64,000 nucleotides of DNA from CBDUXP01 sp965371225 [NCBI: uncultured bacterium] (GTDB lineage: Bacteria; Abyssobacteria; SURF-5; CBDUXP01): contig CBDUXP010000013.1 of assembly GCA_965371225.1 (NCBI GenBank), positions 1-64,000 of the forward strand, given 5' to 3'. The translations under genes and the position numbers were made by a program. The notes below the pieces were generated by a model. That model searched no databases. It was given only the letters and a program-made list of their open reading frames with translations, and was not told where the DNA came from. Shown in pieces: positions 51,413 through 59,538 of this stretch; position 1 is the stretch's first letter; every line of letters starts with the position of its first letter.

Positions 51413-52558
51413 TCATGTGTCCCGCGCGGACGCCGGATCGCCGGCGACCTCGGTGTACAGCCGCTCGAGCGCGCGCACCATCGTCTGCTGGCTGAACCGT
51501 TCCGCCACGGTCCGCACACCCCGGCCAACCAGGCGTTCCCGCAGCGCCTCGTCGGCCAACAGGGCGAGGATGGTCTCGGCCAGCGCCGCCGGCTGTTGCA
51601 CGGGGGTCAGCAGCCCATTGACCTCAGGCTCGATGATCTCTTGGGAGGTGGGGATCGCCGTCGAGATCACGGGGACCCCGGCGGCCATGGCTTCGATGAT
51701 GACGAGACCGAACCCCTCATAGTGGGAAGACAGCACGAACACGTCGAAGGCGCGCAGGAGCGCAGGCACGTCTTGCCGAAAGCCGAGGAAGCGCACGCGG
51801 TCGCCGAGGCCCAATCCCGCCGCGCGCGCTTCCAGCGTCGCGCGTTCGCGGCCGTCGCCGGCCAGCACGAGCCGGGTGTCCGGCCGCTGTTGCACGACCT
51901 GGGCGAACGCGTCGAGCAGATCCCCGTAGCCTTTCTGCGGGTGCAGCCGGCCGACGGTGCCGATGACGGTCTCGCCCGCCGGGATGCCGAGCCGCTCCTT
52001 GGCCGCGCGCCGGTCCTCGGCGGACGCGTACGCCGCCGGATCGATCCCGTTGTAAATGACGGTGCACCGATCGGGGCGGATGCCCGGCTGCTCGCAGACG
52101 AAAGCCTTGACAGATTCGGAGACGCACCGGATGCGGGCCGTTCGTGGCGCCAGCAGGCAATCCCAGCGGACCTGCCACCGCGACTTCACAGCGGTGTTGT
52201 GCTCAGACGCGATAAGACGCCGGCGCCCGGCCATCAGCGCGGCGAGCCGCCCGACTGTGTTCGCATGCGGGAGGTGCGTTTCGACCACGTCGTATCCCCC
52301 CTGCCGCAAGAGCCGGGCGAGGCGGAGGATGGCCCGGACGTTGTAGCGAAACGGCAGAGGGCGGGTGTAGTCGAACACCTTGGCCACGTGGACAGTGTAG
52401 CCCGCCTCCTGAAACGCCGGGATCAACCGGTTGTCGTCATCGTACAGGCAGAAGAACGTGAGGTTGTATTTCGCGCGATCGATGGTTCTGGCTACGCGCA
52501 GGAGCAGGGCTTCCGCGCCGCCGATGCCGAGTCCGGTAATGATGACAGCGATTCGCAT
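51413..52558 (-). CDS. Glycosyltransferase family 4
   Basis: The 381-residue GT-B protein has the N-terminal ITGLGIGGAEALLLRVARTIDR, GYDVVETHLPHANTVGRLAALMAGRRRLIASEHN in the acceptor domain, then IYNGIDPAAY, IGTVGRLHPQKGYGDLLDAFA and the donor-site HYEGFGLVIIEAMAAGVPVISTAIPTSQEIIEPEVNGLL with the E-x7-E pair. It is the last gene of the minus-strand half-operon that starts with asnB. Confidence 0.9.
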   Translation of the reverse strand: MRIAVIITGLGIGGAEALLLRVARTIDRAKYNLTFFCLYDDDNRLIPAFQEAGYTVHVAKVFDYTRPLPFRYNVRAILRLARLLRQGGYDVVETHLPHANTVGRLAALMAGRRRLIASEHNTAVKSRWQVRWDCLLAPRTARIRCVSESVKAFVCEQPGIRPDRCTVIYNGIDPAAYASAEDRRAAKERLGIPAGETVIGTVGRLHPQKGYGDLLDAFAQVVQQRPDTRLVLAGDGRERATLEARAAGLGLGDRVRFLGFRQDVPALLRAFDVFVLSSHYEGFGLVIIEAMAAGVPVISTAIPTSQEIIEPEVNGLLTPVQQPAALAETILALLADEALRERLVGRGVRTVAERFSQQTMVRALERLYTEVAGDPASARDT

Positions 52559-52580
52559 GGACGGACGCGCGGCGGCGGGC

Positions 52581-53639
52581 CTACGCCCCCGCCCGCGCCG
52601 CCGGCCGGATCACCCAGCCGCGCACCCGTCGCAGTAGTTCCAGCAGGCCGCACAGTTCCGCTTCGAATTCGATGTCCGTCACGTTCTCGCCGTCCACGAA
52701 GCGCCGCAACTCCAAGCGTGGGGTGTCCCGGTAGTTCAAGCCGGGCTTCGTGGTGGTGGCGCTGACGATACCCAGCTCGGCCAGCCAGGGCCACTGCCGC
52801 GGATGGTACGCCCCGCTCGGATAACAGAGATGGGCGAGCGGCTCGCGCACGAACGGGCGCAAGGCGTCGCGGTTCTCCTGAATTTCGCGCTCGCACTCCA
52901 TCCGGTCGTCCTGCGGCAGCGCGTGCCGGTGCGTGTGCAGTTGGAGGTCGAGGCCCCCGTCCACCAGCGTCTGCATCTGCGGTGCCGTCAGCAGGAGGAA
53001 TAACGGCTGCCCATTCGTTCCGCACAGGCTCACATCGAGCGCCTCGGCGACCGCGACCGCCAGGTCCCACCGTTCCTCGGCGTTGAGGCGGGCTTCCCCG
53101 AATGCGAGCACGGCGTCGCACGCCCGCGCCCGCTCTGCGGCGCGGGACAGATCGAATGGTCCCGCCAGCGTCGCATCGCGATGTGGCAGCGCGAAGGTGG
53201 AGACCGTCGTCAATGCATATGCGTACCGCACGGCCACGTTGAAGACCGGGACTTCTTTCAGCGCGTAGTGCGTGGTGACGTACACGGTCGCGGGCATGTT
53301 GTGCTCGCGCAGGATGGGGAGGACGTCGCTGCACGTGCCGCTCCAGCCGTCGTCTACGGTGATGACCGTGGCGCACGGGGGCAGCTCGCCGCCGTCGAGT
53401 CCACGCACCGCCTCCGCGAGCGGCACCACGGGATACCCCCACGCCGCCAGTCGCGCCATGCGCCGGCGGAAGGTGGCGGGCTGCATGAAGAGCATGTCGT
53501 CGAACGTGTGTTCGTCCTTCTGGGAGATGCCGTGATAGCAGAGGATGCGTACGCCGCGCCGCGTGAGCCACCGGCAGAGAGGAAACGCTCCTACGCGCTT
53601 GAGAGCATGGAGGATCGCGACCTTGAACCCGTGTCGCAT
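52581..53639 (-). CDS. Polysaccharide deacetylase (NodB/CE4 family)
   Basis: The 352-residue protein has VRILCYHGIS near residue 25, the NodB metal/catalytic motif in TVITVDDGWSGTCSDVLPILREHNMPATVYVTTHYA, and a later LDLQLHTHRHALP with the H-x3-H metal ligands. The C-terminal part includes LCYPSGAYHPRQWPWL. It likely removes N-acetyl groups from a glycan. GGAGGGGGG directly before the ATG at 53639 fixes the start; upstream codons lack homology. Confidence 0.87.
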   Translation of the reverse strand: MRHGFKVAILHALKRVGAFPLCRWLTRRGVRILCYHGISQKDEHTFDDMLFMQPATFRRRMARLAAWGYPVVPLAEAVRGLDGGELPPCATVITVDDGWSGTCSDVLPILREHNMPATVYVTTHYALKEVPVFNVAVRYAYALTTVSTFALPHRDATLAGPFDLSRAAERARACDAVLAFGEARLNAEERWDLAVAVAEALDVSLCGTNGQPLFLLLTAPQMQTLVDGGLDLQLHTHRHALPQDDRMECEREIQENRDALRPFVREPLAHLCYPSGAYHPRQWPWLAELGIVSATTTKPGLNYRDTPRLELRRFVDGENVTDIEFEAELCGLLELLRRVRGWVIRPAARAGA

Positions 53640-53659
53640 CCCCCCCCTCCGGGGGCGCG

Positions 53660-54622
53660 CTACTGCCGCTTCGCCCATCGGAGCAGGGCGCTGCGCGACC
53701 AGACCATGAGGTAGCTGATGGGCGTGTAGCTGCCTTCCGCGTGCAGCCGCTGCCGCGTGGGCGACGTGGCGAGCGCGTTCCGGTTCGCTTCCTCCCCGGG
53801 TCCGCTGTAGAAAAACTGCGCGCCCCCCTCCTCCGGAATCTGCCGGATGTACCACAGCCGCGGACTGATGACGGCCACGTAGGGATCGTAGAACCAGCTA
53901 TCCCCAAACCACCCCTTCACGTGCGGGTTCAGCTCGAAGAACTCCGCCAACCGCAGGCAGAATCGGGTGAGCCCTTCGGGCGTGAACTCCGAAAAGTCGC
54001 GGCTGTCGCTGTGCGGTTCGCAGATGGTGCGGAACCCCCGGGTTTCGAACGTGAAGTACCACAGGCCTTTGAAGAACTGCCGCGGCCCGTGGCGCCAGAG
54101 CAGGCTGCGCGGGACGCCGGAATATTCCTGAATCAGCCGCATGCCCGCCGGAATCATCCGCTGGCTGCAAATGGCCACGTCCTTGCAGAAGTTCTCGTTC
54201 GGGTACAGGTAGAACCCAGGCGCGTTGGTGTCGAGGCTATCGACAATGCGCTGCAGGGCGAGGGAGTACTGTTCCGCGATGCTCAGGGGAAGGATCCGCC
54301 CGCGGATGCGTTCGCGAAACCGCGCGATGAGGGTCATGAAAACGAGTTGATGGTACTGCTCGAGCAGCGGCTCGCGGCCCCCCGCCGCGATGGCGTTGCA
54401 CATCTCCAGCGTCGCATCGCTGACAAAATGATAGGCCGCGTACCGGGGGCGCGCATCCAGGTGCTGGATATACGTGTCGATGGGATACCGCGCGAGCAGG
54501 TCGGCGTCCACGGCCGCAATCGCGTGCTGCAAGCGCTCCTGCTGCGCGCGCGTGTCCGGCACGACGACCGTCTGCCCGTTCTCGCGCACCTCCCCCGCGG
54601 CCACCACCGGCGCGCCGCTCAT
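53660..54622 (-). CDS. Conserved-looking protein of unknown function in the glycan locus
   Basis: The 320-residue soluble protein has no signal peptide or membrane helix. It has aromatic and charged sequence such as QRMIPAGMRLIQEYSGVPRSLLWRHGPRQFF, CEPHSDSRDFSEFTPEGLTRFCLRLAEFFELNPHVKGWFGDSWFYDPYVA and LWYIRQIPEEGGAQFFYSG. I do not recognise the family. Its ATG overlaps the stop of the upstream glycosyltransferase (ATGA), and it ends 20 bases before the deacetylase gene, so it is surely part of the glycan operon. An acyl- or GNAT-like transferase or a glycan-modifying enzyme is possible, but nothing in the sequence decides it. Confidence 0.7.
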   Translation of the reverse strand: MSGAPVVAAGEVRENGQTVVVPDTRAQQERLQHAIAAVDADLLARYPIDTYIQHLDARPRYAAYHFVSDATLEMCNAIAAGGREPLLEQYHQLVFMTLIARFRERIRGRILPLSIAEQYSLALQRIVDSLDTNAPGFYLYPNENFCKDVAICSQRMIPAGMRLIQEYSGVPRSLLWRHGPRQFFKGLWYFTFETRGFRTICEPHSDSRDFSEFTPEGLTRFCLRLAEFFELNPHVKGWFGDSWFYDPYVAVISPRLWYIRQIPEEGGAQFFYSGPGEEANRNALATSPTRQRLHAEGSYTPISYLMVWSRSALLRWAKRQ

Positions 54623-55863
54623 CGCGGCACCGCCGCGGGCTCTGGCACCAGTTCGGTGTAGAGGTCGAGCATCCCCTGCGCCAGTTGCGGCCATGCGAAT
54701 TCCTGCTCCACCCGCGCCCGGCCCGCGCACCCCAGTCGAAGCCGGCGCTCACGGTCGGCGAGCAAGGCGACCGCGGCCGCAGCGAACGCCTCCGGAGTAT
54801 CTGCGACGCACACGTCTCGCTCGGCCTCCGCATGCAGACCCTCACAGCCCACCGAGGTGGACAGCACAGCCTTCTGCATTGCCCACGCATCGAGAACCTT
54901 CAGGCGCGTGCCGCCGCCTACGAGCAACGGCACGAAGAAGACGGCCGCTGCCTGCACGAGCGGACGGATGTCCTCCACCAGGCCGGTGACCGTCACGTGC
55001 TCCGGGTCGGCCGCCGCCGCGGCCACGGCGCCCGCCGAGGGGTGGGACCCGACGAACGTCACCGTGGCGTCCGGCCGCTCCCGGCGAATGCGCGGCCAGA
55101 CGTCGCGGAGGAACCACGCGACGCCATCCCGGTTCGGGTACCACGACATCCCACCCACGAAAATCAGGTTCGGCGCCGATCCAGCGGGATCGGGGCCGGC
55201 ACGGAAGTACGCCGTGTCCGTCCCGTTCTCCACCACGTGCACGCGCGCGCCCGGCGCCATCGCCAGGAAATCCTCGCGGTCGCTTGGGGAAACGGCCACG
55301 TGCGCGCCGACGCGCTGAAAACACGCGATCTCATACCGCCGCACCTTGCGCGCCTGCACGCCGAGGTACCAGCGCGCGGCGGGATTCGCCTCCGCCTCCG
55401 CGCGCCGCGCCAGCAGCTTCGACTCCACATTCTGATGGATCAACACCTGCGGCAGCGCCGGAGCCAGCGCCCCGTAGGGCGCTAGGGCGAGAGTTTCGAA
55501 CTGCACCAGGTCGATCTGTTCCCGCCGCAACAGGTCCGCGGCCGCAGCGCGCAGCGGCGCCGATGCAAAACGGGGCACCAGGTACGGGTCGGCCGACAGG
55601 AGGTTGCGCGCGAGCAGTCCGGCATATGCGGCGCGGGACTGTTCCGTGGGAATGGGAAACACGCGGACTTCCGCGCAGAATTCTTCCAAATGACGGACGG
55701 AAGCCGCCAAGGGATCGCCGGATTTGAGCAGGACCGTTTGATTGAAGGCGTACAGGAAGATGCGGTGGTGGCGGGCCACTTCCCGGAGCAGGTTGTAGCA
55801 GCGGAGCAGCACCCCTGAGGTGAGCGGATACGGCACCAGGTTCGAGAAGAGGAGGATGTTCAT
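54619..55863 (-). CDS. Glycosyltransferase family 4
   Basis: The 414-residue protein starts ILLFSNLVPYPLTSGVLLRCYNLLREVARHHRIFLYAF, and has LVQFETLALAPYGALAPALPQVLIHQNVES, VENGTDTAYF, LIFVGGMSWYPNRDGVAWFLRDVWPRI and VPLLVGGGTRLKVLDAWAMQKAVLSTSVGCEGL, typical of GT4 enzymes found in exopolysaccharide loci. It is translationally coupled at both ends by ATGA overlaps, with asnB upstream and the unknown protein downstream. Confidence 0.88.
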   Translation of the reverse strand: MNILLFSNLVPYPLTSGVLLRCYNLLREVARHHRIFLYAFNQTVLLKSGDPLAASVRHLEEFCAEVRVFPIPTEQSRAAYAGLLARNLLSADPYLVPRFASAPLRAAAADLLRREQIDLVQFETLALAPYGALAPALPQVLIHQNVESKLLARRAEAEANPAARWYLGVQARKVRRYEIACFQRVGAHVAVSPSDREDFLAMAPGARVHVVENGTDTAYFRAGPDPAGSAPNLIFVGGMSWYPNRDGVAWFLRDVWPRIRRERPDATVTFVGSHPSAGAVAAAAADPEHVTVTGLVEDIRPLVQAAAVFFVPLLVGGGTRLKVLDAWAMQKAVLSTSVGCEGLHAEAERDVCVADTPEAFAAAAVALLADRERRLRLGCAGRARVEQEFAWPQLAQGMLDLYTELVPEPAAVPR

Positions 55864-57806
55864 GCGTACAGGGATCCGGGCTGGATGTCGTGTTGCGGCC
55901 CGGGCGCCGCCGCGCTGCCGAGGTACTCGCGATGCCACAGCATGAACGTCAGCAATCCCCAAATGTGATTCACGTAGTTCGCGCGCCGGGCGAAGTGGTC
56001 GTCCAGCAGCCGCCGCACCACGGGGTACTCGAACACCCCCGCCTGCTGCACCGCGGTCCGGGAAAGCACGTCCTCCAGAAACGGCCGCAGCTCGCCGCGG
56101 AACCACTCGGGTAGCGGCACGCTGAACCCCATCTTGCGGCGATTCAAGATGTGCGGCGGTAGCAGGTCCGCCACCGCCCGCTTCAGGATGTGCTTCCGCT
56201 CCAGGCCGCGCAATTTCAGCGCCGGGGGAATCGTGGCCGCGTATTCCAGCACGTGGTGATCCAGGAACGGCACGCGCACCTCCAGCGAGTGCGCCATGGA
56301 AATCCGATCGCTCAGGGTCAACAGGTCGCCGGGCAGATACAACTTCAAATCACAAAACAACGCGCGGTTCAGGGGCGCGGCGTCGGCCACCCCGTTCATG
56401 GACCGGCGACACAGGTCCCCCGGCTCGTCCAGGGTGACCTGTTCGCGCATGCCGGGGCTAAGCAGGTCCTGCCGCAGGGCGGTGCCGAAGGTGGAGATGA
56501 GCGCGAAGTACCGCGCGTCGAACTCCAGGTCGAGCCCATGCACGAAGCGTTTGGCGCGTCCGGTCCACTGGCCGCCCCGCCGGGAATCCGGCAACCGGTC
56601 CACCAGCGGCGCCAGTACTCCCTGCCGCAGCCACCGGGGCAGGCGGCGCAGGTGATTGCCCAGCAGCGCGCCCCGGTAGCGCTCGTACCCGGCCGCGACT
56701 TCATCGCCCCCCAGCCCGGAGAGCGCGACGGTCACGTGGCGGCGGGTCAACTCGCTCAGGTACCAATTCGGAATCGCGGAAGAGTCGGCGAACGGCTGGT
56801 CGAACGCCCGCACCAGATGGGGCACCACCTCCGTGAGGTCCGGGCGGACGACGAACTCGCGATGCTGCGTGGCGTACCGTTCAGCGATCTCCCGCGCGGC
56901 CGGCCGTTCGTCGTACAGCTCGCCACCGTCCTCGTAGCCGATGGAAAACGTGCGGACCGGCTCGGAGCTGTGCGCGGCCATGAGCGCCACCACGCTCGCC
57001 GAGTCGATGCCGCCCGAGAGAAACGCGCCGAGTGGCACGTCCGACATGAGGCGCACGCGCACCGCGTCCTCCAGGTGGGCGCGCAGGCCCTCCGCGGTCT
57101 CGTCCGGCGTCCGCGTCTCGTCCACGTCGTACCGCAGGTCCCAGTACTTGCGCACCTCGCAGGCGCCGTTCTCGGCGACCAGCACGTGGCCGGCCTCCAG
57201 TTCCTGGAGGTCCTGGAAAATGGTCAGCGGCGCGGGGACGTACAGGAAGGTGAGGAAGTGGTTGAGCGCTGCGGGACTCAAGCGGCGTTCAACCGCCGGG
57301 TGCTGCAGCAGGCATTTCAGTTCGGAGCCCCAGAGCAACTGGCCGTCGGCCACGGTGTAGAAGAGCTGCTTAATGCCGACGCGGTCGCGGGCGAGCAACA
57401 ACCGGCCGCGCGGCGCGTCCCACACGGCGAACGCGAACATGCCCCGCAGATGGGCGACGCAGTCCACCCCATACTCCTCGTAGGCGTGCACGATGACTTC
57501 CGTGTCGCAGCGGGTGCGAAACCGGTGGCCGCGCCCTTCCAGCTCGCGGCGCAACGCCTGGAAGTTGTAGATCTCCCCATTGAACACCACCCACACGGAC
57601 TCGTCTTCGTTCGCGATGGGCTGGGCGCCGCCGGCAAGATCGATGATGGCCAGGCGGCGCATGGCCAGCCCCACGCGGCCTGGATCCTCGTAGAAGCCCT
57701 CCCCGTCCGGGCCCCGGTGGGTGATGACCCGGTTCATGGCCTCCAACAGGCCCCGGTCGATGGGGAGGCCGCCCTCCAGGGAGTGGATTCCAGCGATGCC
57801 GCACAT
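55860..57806 (-). CDS. asnB: Asparagine synthase-like glutamine-dependent amidotransferase
   Basis: The 648-residue protein starts at MCGIAGIH, so Cys2 (Cys1 after Met removal) is the glutaminase nucleophile, followed by THRGPDGEGF and FNGEIYNFQALR of the class II domain. The synthetase domain has the PP-loop LSGGIDSASVVALMA near residue 262 and LSGLGGDEVAAGYERY. In glycan loci such AsnB-type enzymes amidate a carboxyl group, for example of a uronic acid, rather than make free asparagine; that choice is inference. The frame is open to 58031, but the conserved Met-Cys decides the start. It is the first gene of the minus-strand half. Confidence 0.92.
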   Translation of the reverse strand: MCGIAGIHSLEGGLPIDRGLLEAMNRVITHRGPDGEGFYEDPGRVGLAMRRLAIIDLAGGAQPIANEDESVWVVFNGEIYNFQALRRELEGRGHRFRTRCDTEVIVHAYEEYGVDCVAHLRGMFAFAVWDAPRGRLLLARDRVGIKQLFYTVADGQLLWGSELKCLLQHPAVERRLSPAALNHFLTFLYVPAPLTIFQDLQELEAGHVLVAENGACEVRKYWDLRYDVDETRTPDETAEGLRAHLEDAVRVRLMSDVPLGAFLSGGIDSASVVALMAAHSSEPVRTFSIGYEDGGELYDERPAAREIAERYATQHREFVVRPDLTEVVPHLVRAFDQPFADSSAIPNWYLSELTRRHVTVALSGLGGDEVAAGYERYRGALLGNHLRRLPRWLRQGVLAPLVDRLPDSRRGGQWTGRAKRFVHGLDLEFDARYFALISTFGTALRQDLLSPGMREQVTLDEPGDLCRRSMNGVADAAPLNRALFCDLKLYLPGDLLTLSDRISMAHSLEVRVPFLDHHVLEYAATIPPALKLRGLERKHILKRAVADLLPPHILNRRKMGFSVPLPEWFRGELRPFLEDVLSRTAVQQAGVFEYPVVRRLLDDHFARRANYVNHIWGLLTFMLWHREYLGSAAAPGPQHDIQPGSLYA

Positions 57807-58050
57807 CGTGTCTGGCCGTAGCAGGAGGCGTGCCGCGGTCCCGGTCGCGGGGGCGTGCGCCCCGATTCGCGCCGGTTGGGGTTCGTCGTGGCACAGCATC
57901 CGCCACGGGGTGCACCCGGCTGCCCGCTCCGTCTCAGCATACCGAATTCCGGCGAAAGGGACCACGCGAGGCCATTCGGCCGGGTCGGGAACCAGTGTTG
58001 TGCCAAGGGGTTCCGGCGCTGACCGCTCCACGGGACCCCGGCGATCTGTG

Positions 58051-58064
58051 TGTGAATAGTCACA
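58051..58064. promoter_or_regulatory. Palindrome TGTGA-N4-TCACA, possible activator site
   Basis: TGTGA-ATAG-TCACA is a perfect inverted repeat with a 4-base spacer, centred about 216 bases upstream of the predicted sigma-54 transcription start. The spacing differs from the 6 bases of a CRP site. Confidence 0.4.
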
Positions 58065-58091
58065 TGCCGGGAGCCCGAGTTTGGATCATTA

Positions 58092-58110
58092 CCCCCCTAT
58101 TAGAGGGGGG
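58092..58110. promoter_or_regulatory. Perfect palindrome CCCCCCT-ATTAG-AGGGGGG
   Basis: Seven-base arms with a 5-base spacer, centred about 173 bases upstream of the predicted sigma-54 start. It may be an enhancer-binding-protein site; as RNA it would form a stable hairpin, but it is not next to the end of any gene. Confidence 0.45.
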
Positions 58111-58197
58111 CCAGGTGTTGAAGCTCCGCAACGCGGTGATGCGCGACCGCAACCCCAGCGGGGTAGCTGGACCGCAGCGCATCCGGGTAACGGTACG

Positions 58198-58210
58198 TAA
58201 CATATTGATA
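58198..58210. promoter_or_regulatory. Integration host factor (IHF) consensus match
   Basis: TAACATATTGATA fits every fixed position of YAANNNNTTGATW, the complement of the IHF consensus. It sits about 70 bases upstream of the predicted sigma-54 start and between that promoter and the upstream palindromes, where IHF commonly bends DNA. The same AT-rich stretch contains CATATTG...CAATATG (58201-58231) as a wider inverted repeat. Confidence 0.55.
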
Positions 58211-58247
58211 TGACATAAGTTATGCAATATGGCAACCCGCCGCCGGC

Positions 58248-58262
58248 TGGCATTGGCCTTGC
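58248..58262 (+). promoter_or_regulatory. Sigma-54 promoter of the plus-strand glycan operon
   Basis: TGGCATTGGCCTTGC matches TGGCACGN4TTGC except for two positions, with GG (58249-58250) and GC (58261-58262) exactly 10 bases apart. Transcription would start near 58274, about 46 bases before the HTH gene. An alternative sigma-70 reading exists just upstream (TTGATA 58205-58210, 17 bases, TATGGC 58228-58233) but its -10 box is poor. Confidence 0.6.
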
Positions 58263-58281
58263 GAAAAGTGCGGGCAGGTTT

Positions 58282-58300
58282 GAACACGTGCGAACACGTG
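58282..58300 (+). repeat. Direct repeat GAACACGTG, possible autoregulatory operator
   Basis: GAACACGTG occurs at 58282-58290 and 58292-58300, a 10-base period that places both copies on the same face of the helix. Each contains the palindrome CACGTG. They lie between the predicted transcription start and the HTH start codon, a position where a bound repressor would block the promoter. Confidence 0.5.
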
Positions 58301-58319
58301 TGGAGGGGAATGAACGCGT

Positions 58320-58580
58320 ATGGCGAGCAGAGCAGGGGGGGAATCGCCGGTTCCGGCCGACGGGGAAATCCTGACGACGGAGGAGGCCTGCCGGTTCCTG
58401 AAGATCGGCCGCACCAAGCTGTGGCAACTCACGCAGGCCAATGAAGTCCCGGCCTACCGCGTCGGCAACAGTGCGCGCAGCGAGCTGCGGTACCTGCGCT
58501 CCGAGTTGCTGGCGTGGCTGTCGGGCAACCGGCTGACCGGGAAGCGGGCGCCCAAGGAAGCGCAGCCGGATCATGGGTAG
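58320..58580 (+). CDS. Small excisionase/MerR-like helix-turn-helix protein
   Basis: The 86-residue protein is almost wholly an HTH_17/excisionase-type winged helix: EILTTEEACRFLKIGRTKLWQLTQANEVPAYRVGNSARSELRYLRSELLAWLSGN (residues about 16-71). The helix EEACRFLKIGRTKLWQLTQ and the wing residues of SARSELRYLRSELLAWL fit DNA binding. Phage excisionases have this fold, but no integrase or attachment site is seen here, so a transcription regulator of the glycan operon is more likely. GGAGGGG lies about 12 bases upstream, slightly far. It is the first gene after the sigma-54 promoter. Confidence 0.75.
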   Translation: MASRAGGESPVPADGEILTTEEACRFLKIGRTKLWQLTQANEVPAYRVGNSARSELRYLRSELLAWLSGNRLTGKRAPKEAQPDHG

Positions 58581-58608
58581 CCGGCGCGCTCCGGCGCGGA
58601 GTGGCCCC

Positions 58609-59538
58609 ATGCGGCTGAGCATCGTCATTCCCGTCTACAACGAAGTTGAGAGCATCGGGGCCGTAATCCATGACTGCATCCGGGTGCTCGACGCGGAAAA
58701 ATTGCCGGGGGAGATCGTCGTGGCGGACGACGGCAGTACGGACGGCACGCCCGCCCTCCTGTACGACTTGGCGGCGGACCTGCCCCGGCTTCGGGTGATC
58801 TGCTTCCGGCGGAATCGCGGGCAGACGGCCGCCATGGCCGCCGCCATCCAGTCTTCTACAGGGGACGTGATCGTCGGGATGGATGGGGATGGGCAGAACG
58901 ATCCGCGCGACATCCCGCTGTTGCTGGCGAAGATGGCCGAGGGCTACGACGTGGTGAGCGGGTGGCGCCGGGAGCGGCAAGATCGGTGGCTGAGCCGCAC
59001 GTTCCCCTCACGCGTGGCGAACGCGATCATTCGTCTGGTCACCGGCGTGCCGCTGCACGACAACGGCTGCTCGCTGAAGGCCTACCGGGCGGCGGTGTTG
59101 CGCGCGCTGCCCCTGTACAGCGATATGCACCGCTTCTTGCCCGGGCTGTGCGCCGCGCGCGGGGCACGCGTGGCGGAAGTCGCGGTGCGGCACCACGCGC
59201 GAGAGCACGGCCAGTCGAAGTACGGCCTATCGCGCATCTGGAAGGTGTTGCTGGACATTCTCGGGCTGAAGATGCTCATGACCTTCTCCAGCCGGCCCGC
59301 GCAATGGTTCGCGCTGTGCGCGGTGCCGTGGCTCCTGGTGGCGGTGCTCGCGTTCGGCGCGTGGATCGTGGCGGCCTGGGCCGGGGAGAGCTTCGTGATC
59401 TTCCCCGCCATCAGTCTGCTCTGCGCGTACCTCGGCGTGCACCTGTTGGTTCTGGGGCTCGTGGGCGAGGCCTTCGTGCAGCACAGTCCGTACCGCGGCG
59501 TGGGTCTCATACTGCCCCTGGCGGAGGAAACGACATGA
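58609..59538 (+). CDS. Glycosyltransferase family 2 (polyprenyl-phosphate glycosyltransferase type), catalytically intact
   Basis: The 309-residue protein has a GT-A domain with SIVIPVYNE, the nucleotide-binding acidic pair D40-D41 in VADDGSTDGT and the metal-binding D92-G-D94 in VGMDGDGQNDP. HAREHGQSKYGLSRIWKV and two C-terminal membrane helices follow, as in DPM1/ArnC-like enzymes. It would charge undecaprenyl phosphate with a sugar. The ATG at 58609 has GGAG seven bases upstream and begins the family sequence; 58573 is open but less likely. Its stop overlaps the next gene (ATGA). Confidence 0.87.
   Translation: MRLSIVIPVYNEVESIGAVIHDCIRVLDAEKLPGEIVVADDGSTDGTPALLYDLAADLPRLRVICFRRNRGQTAAMAAAIQSSTGDVIVGMDGDGQNDPRDIPLLLAKMAEGYDVVSGWRRERQDRWLSRTFPSRVANAIIRLVTGVPLHDNGCSLKAYRAAVLRALPLYSDMHRFLPGLCAARGARVAEVAVRHHAREHGQSKYGLSRIWKVLLDILGLKMLMTFSSRPAQWFALCAVPWLLVAVLAFGAWIVAAWAGESFVIFPAISLLCAYLGVHLLVLGLVGEAFVQHSPYRGVGLILPLAEETT

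Larger units (their letters stand above)
57807..58319. promoter_or_regulatory. Divergent control region of the glycan locus
   Basis: This 513-base gap separates the minus-strand asnB operon from the plus-strand HTH/glycosyltransferase operon. Its right half is clearly AT-richer than the surroundings. It holds two palindromes, an IHF-consensus match, a sigma-54 promoter match and a direct repeat, each listed separately. For the asnB side I find only CGGCACGCCTCCTGC (minus strand, 57835-57821) with sigma-54 spacing, which would give almost no leader and is doubtful. Confidence 0.6.

Noticed and set aside
57821-57835. Sigma-54 promoter for asnB on the minus strand
   Set aside because: CGGCACGCCTCCTGC has the right spacing, but transcription would start about three bases before the ATG. 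GG-N10-GC matches are frequent in this GC-rich DNA; TGGCACAGCATCCGC at 57889 is another likely chance match.
58051-58064. CRP/FNR-type binding site
   Set aside because: TGTGA and TCACA are present, but the spacer is 4 bases rather than the 6 of a CRP site, and the FNR pattern does not fit.
58320-58580. Phage or integrative-element excisionase
   Set aside because: The fold fits, but there is no integrase, attachment-site repeat or other phage gene nearby. Its place at the head of a glycan operon points to regulation.
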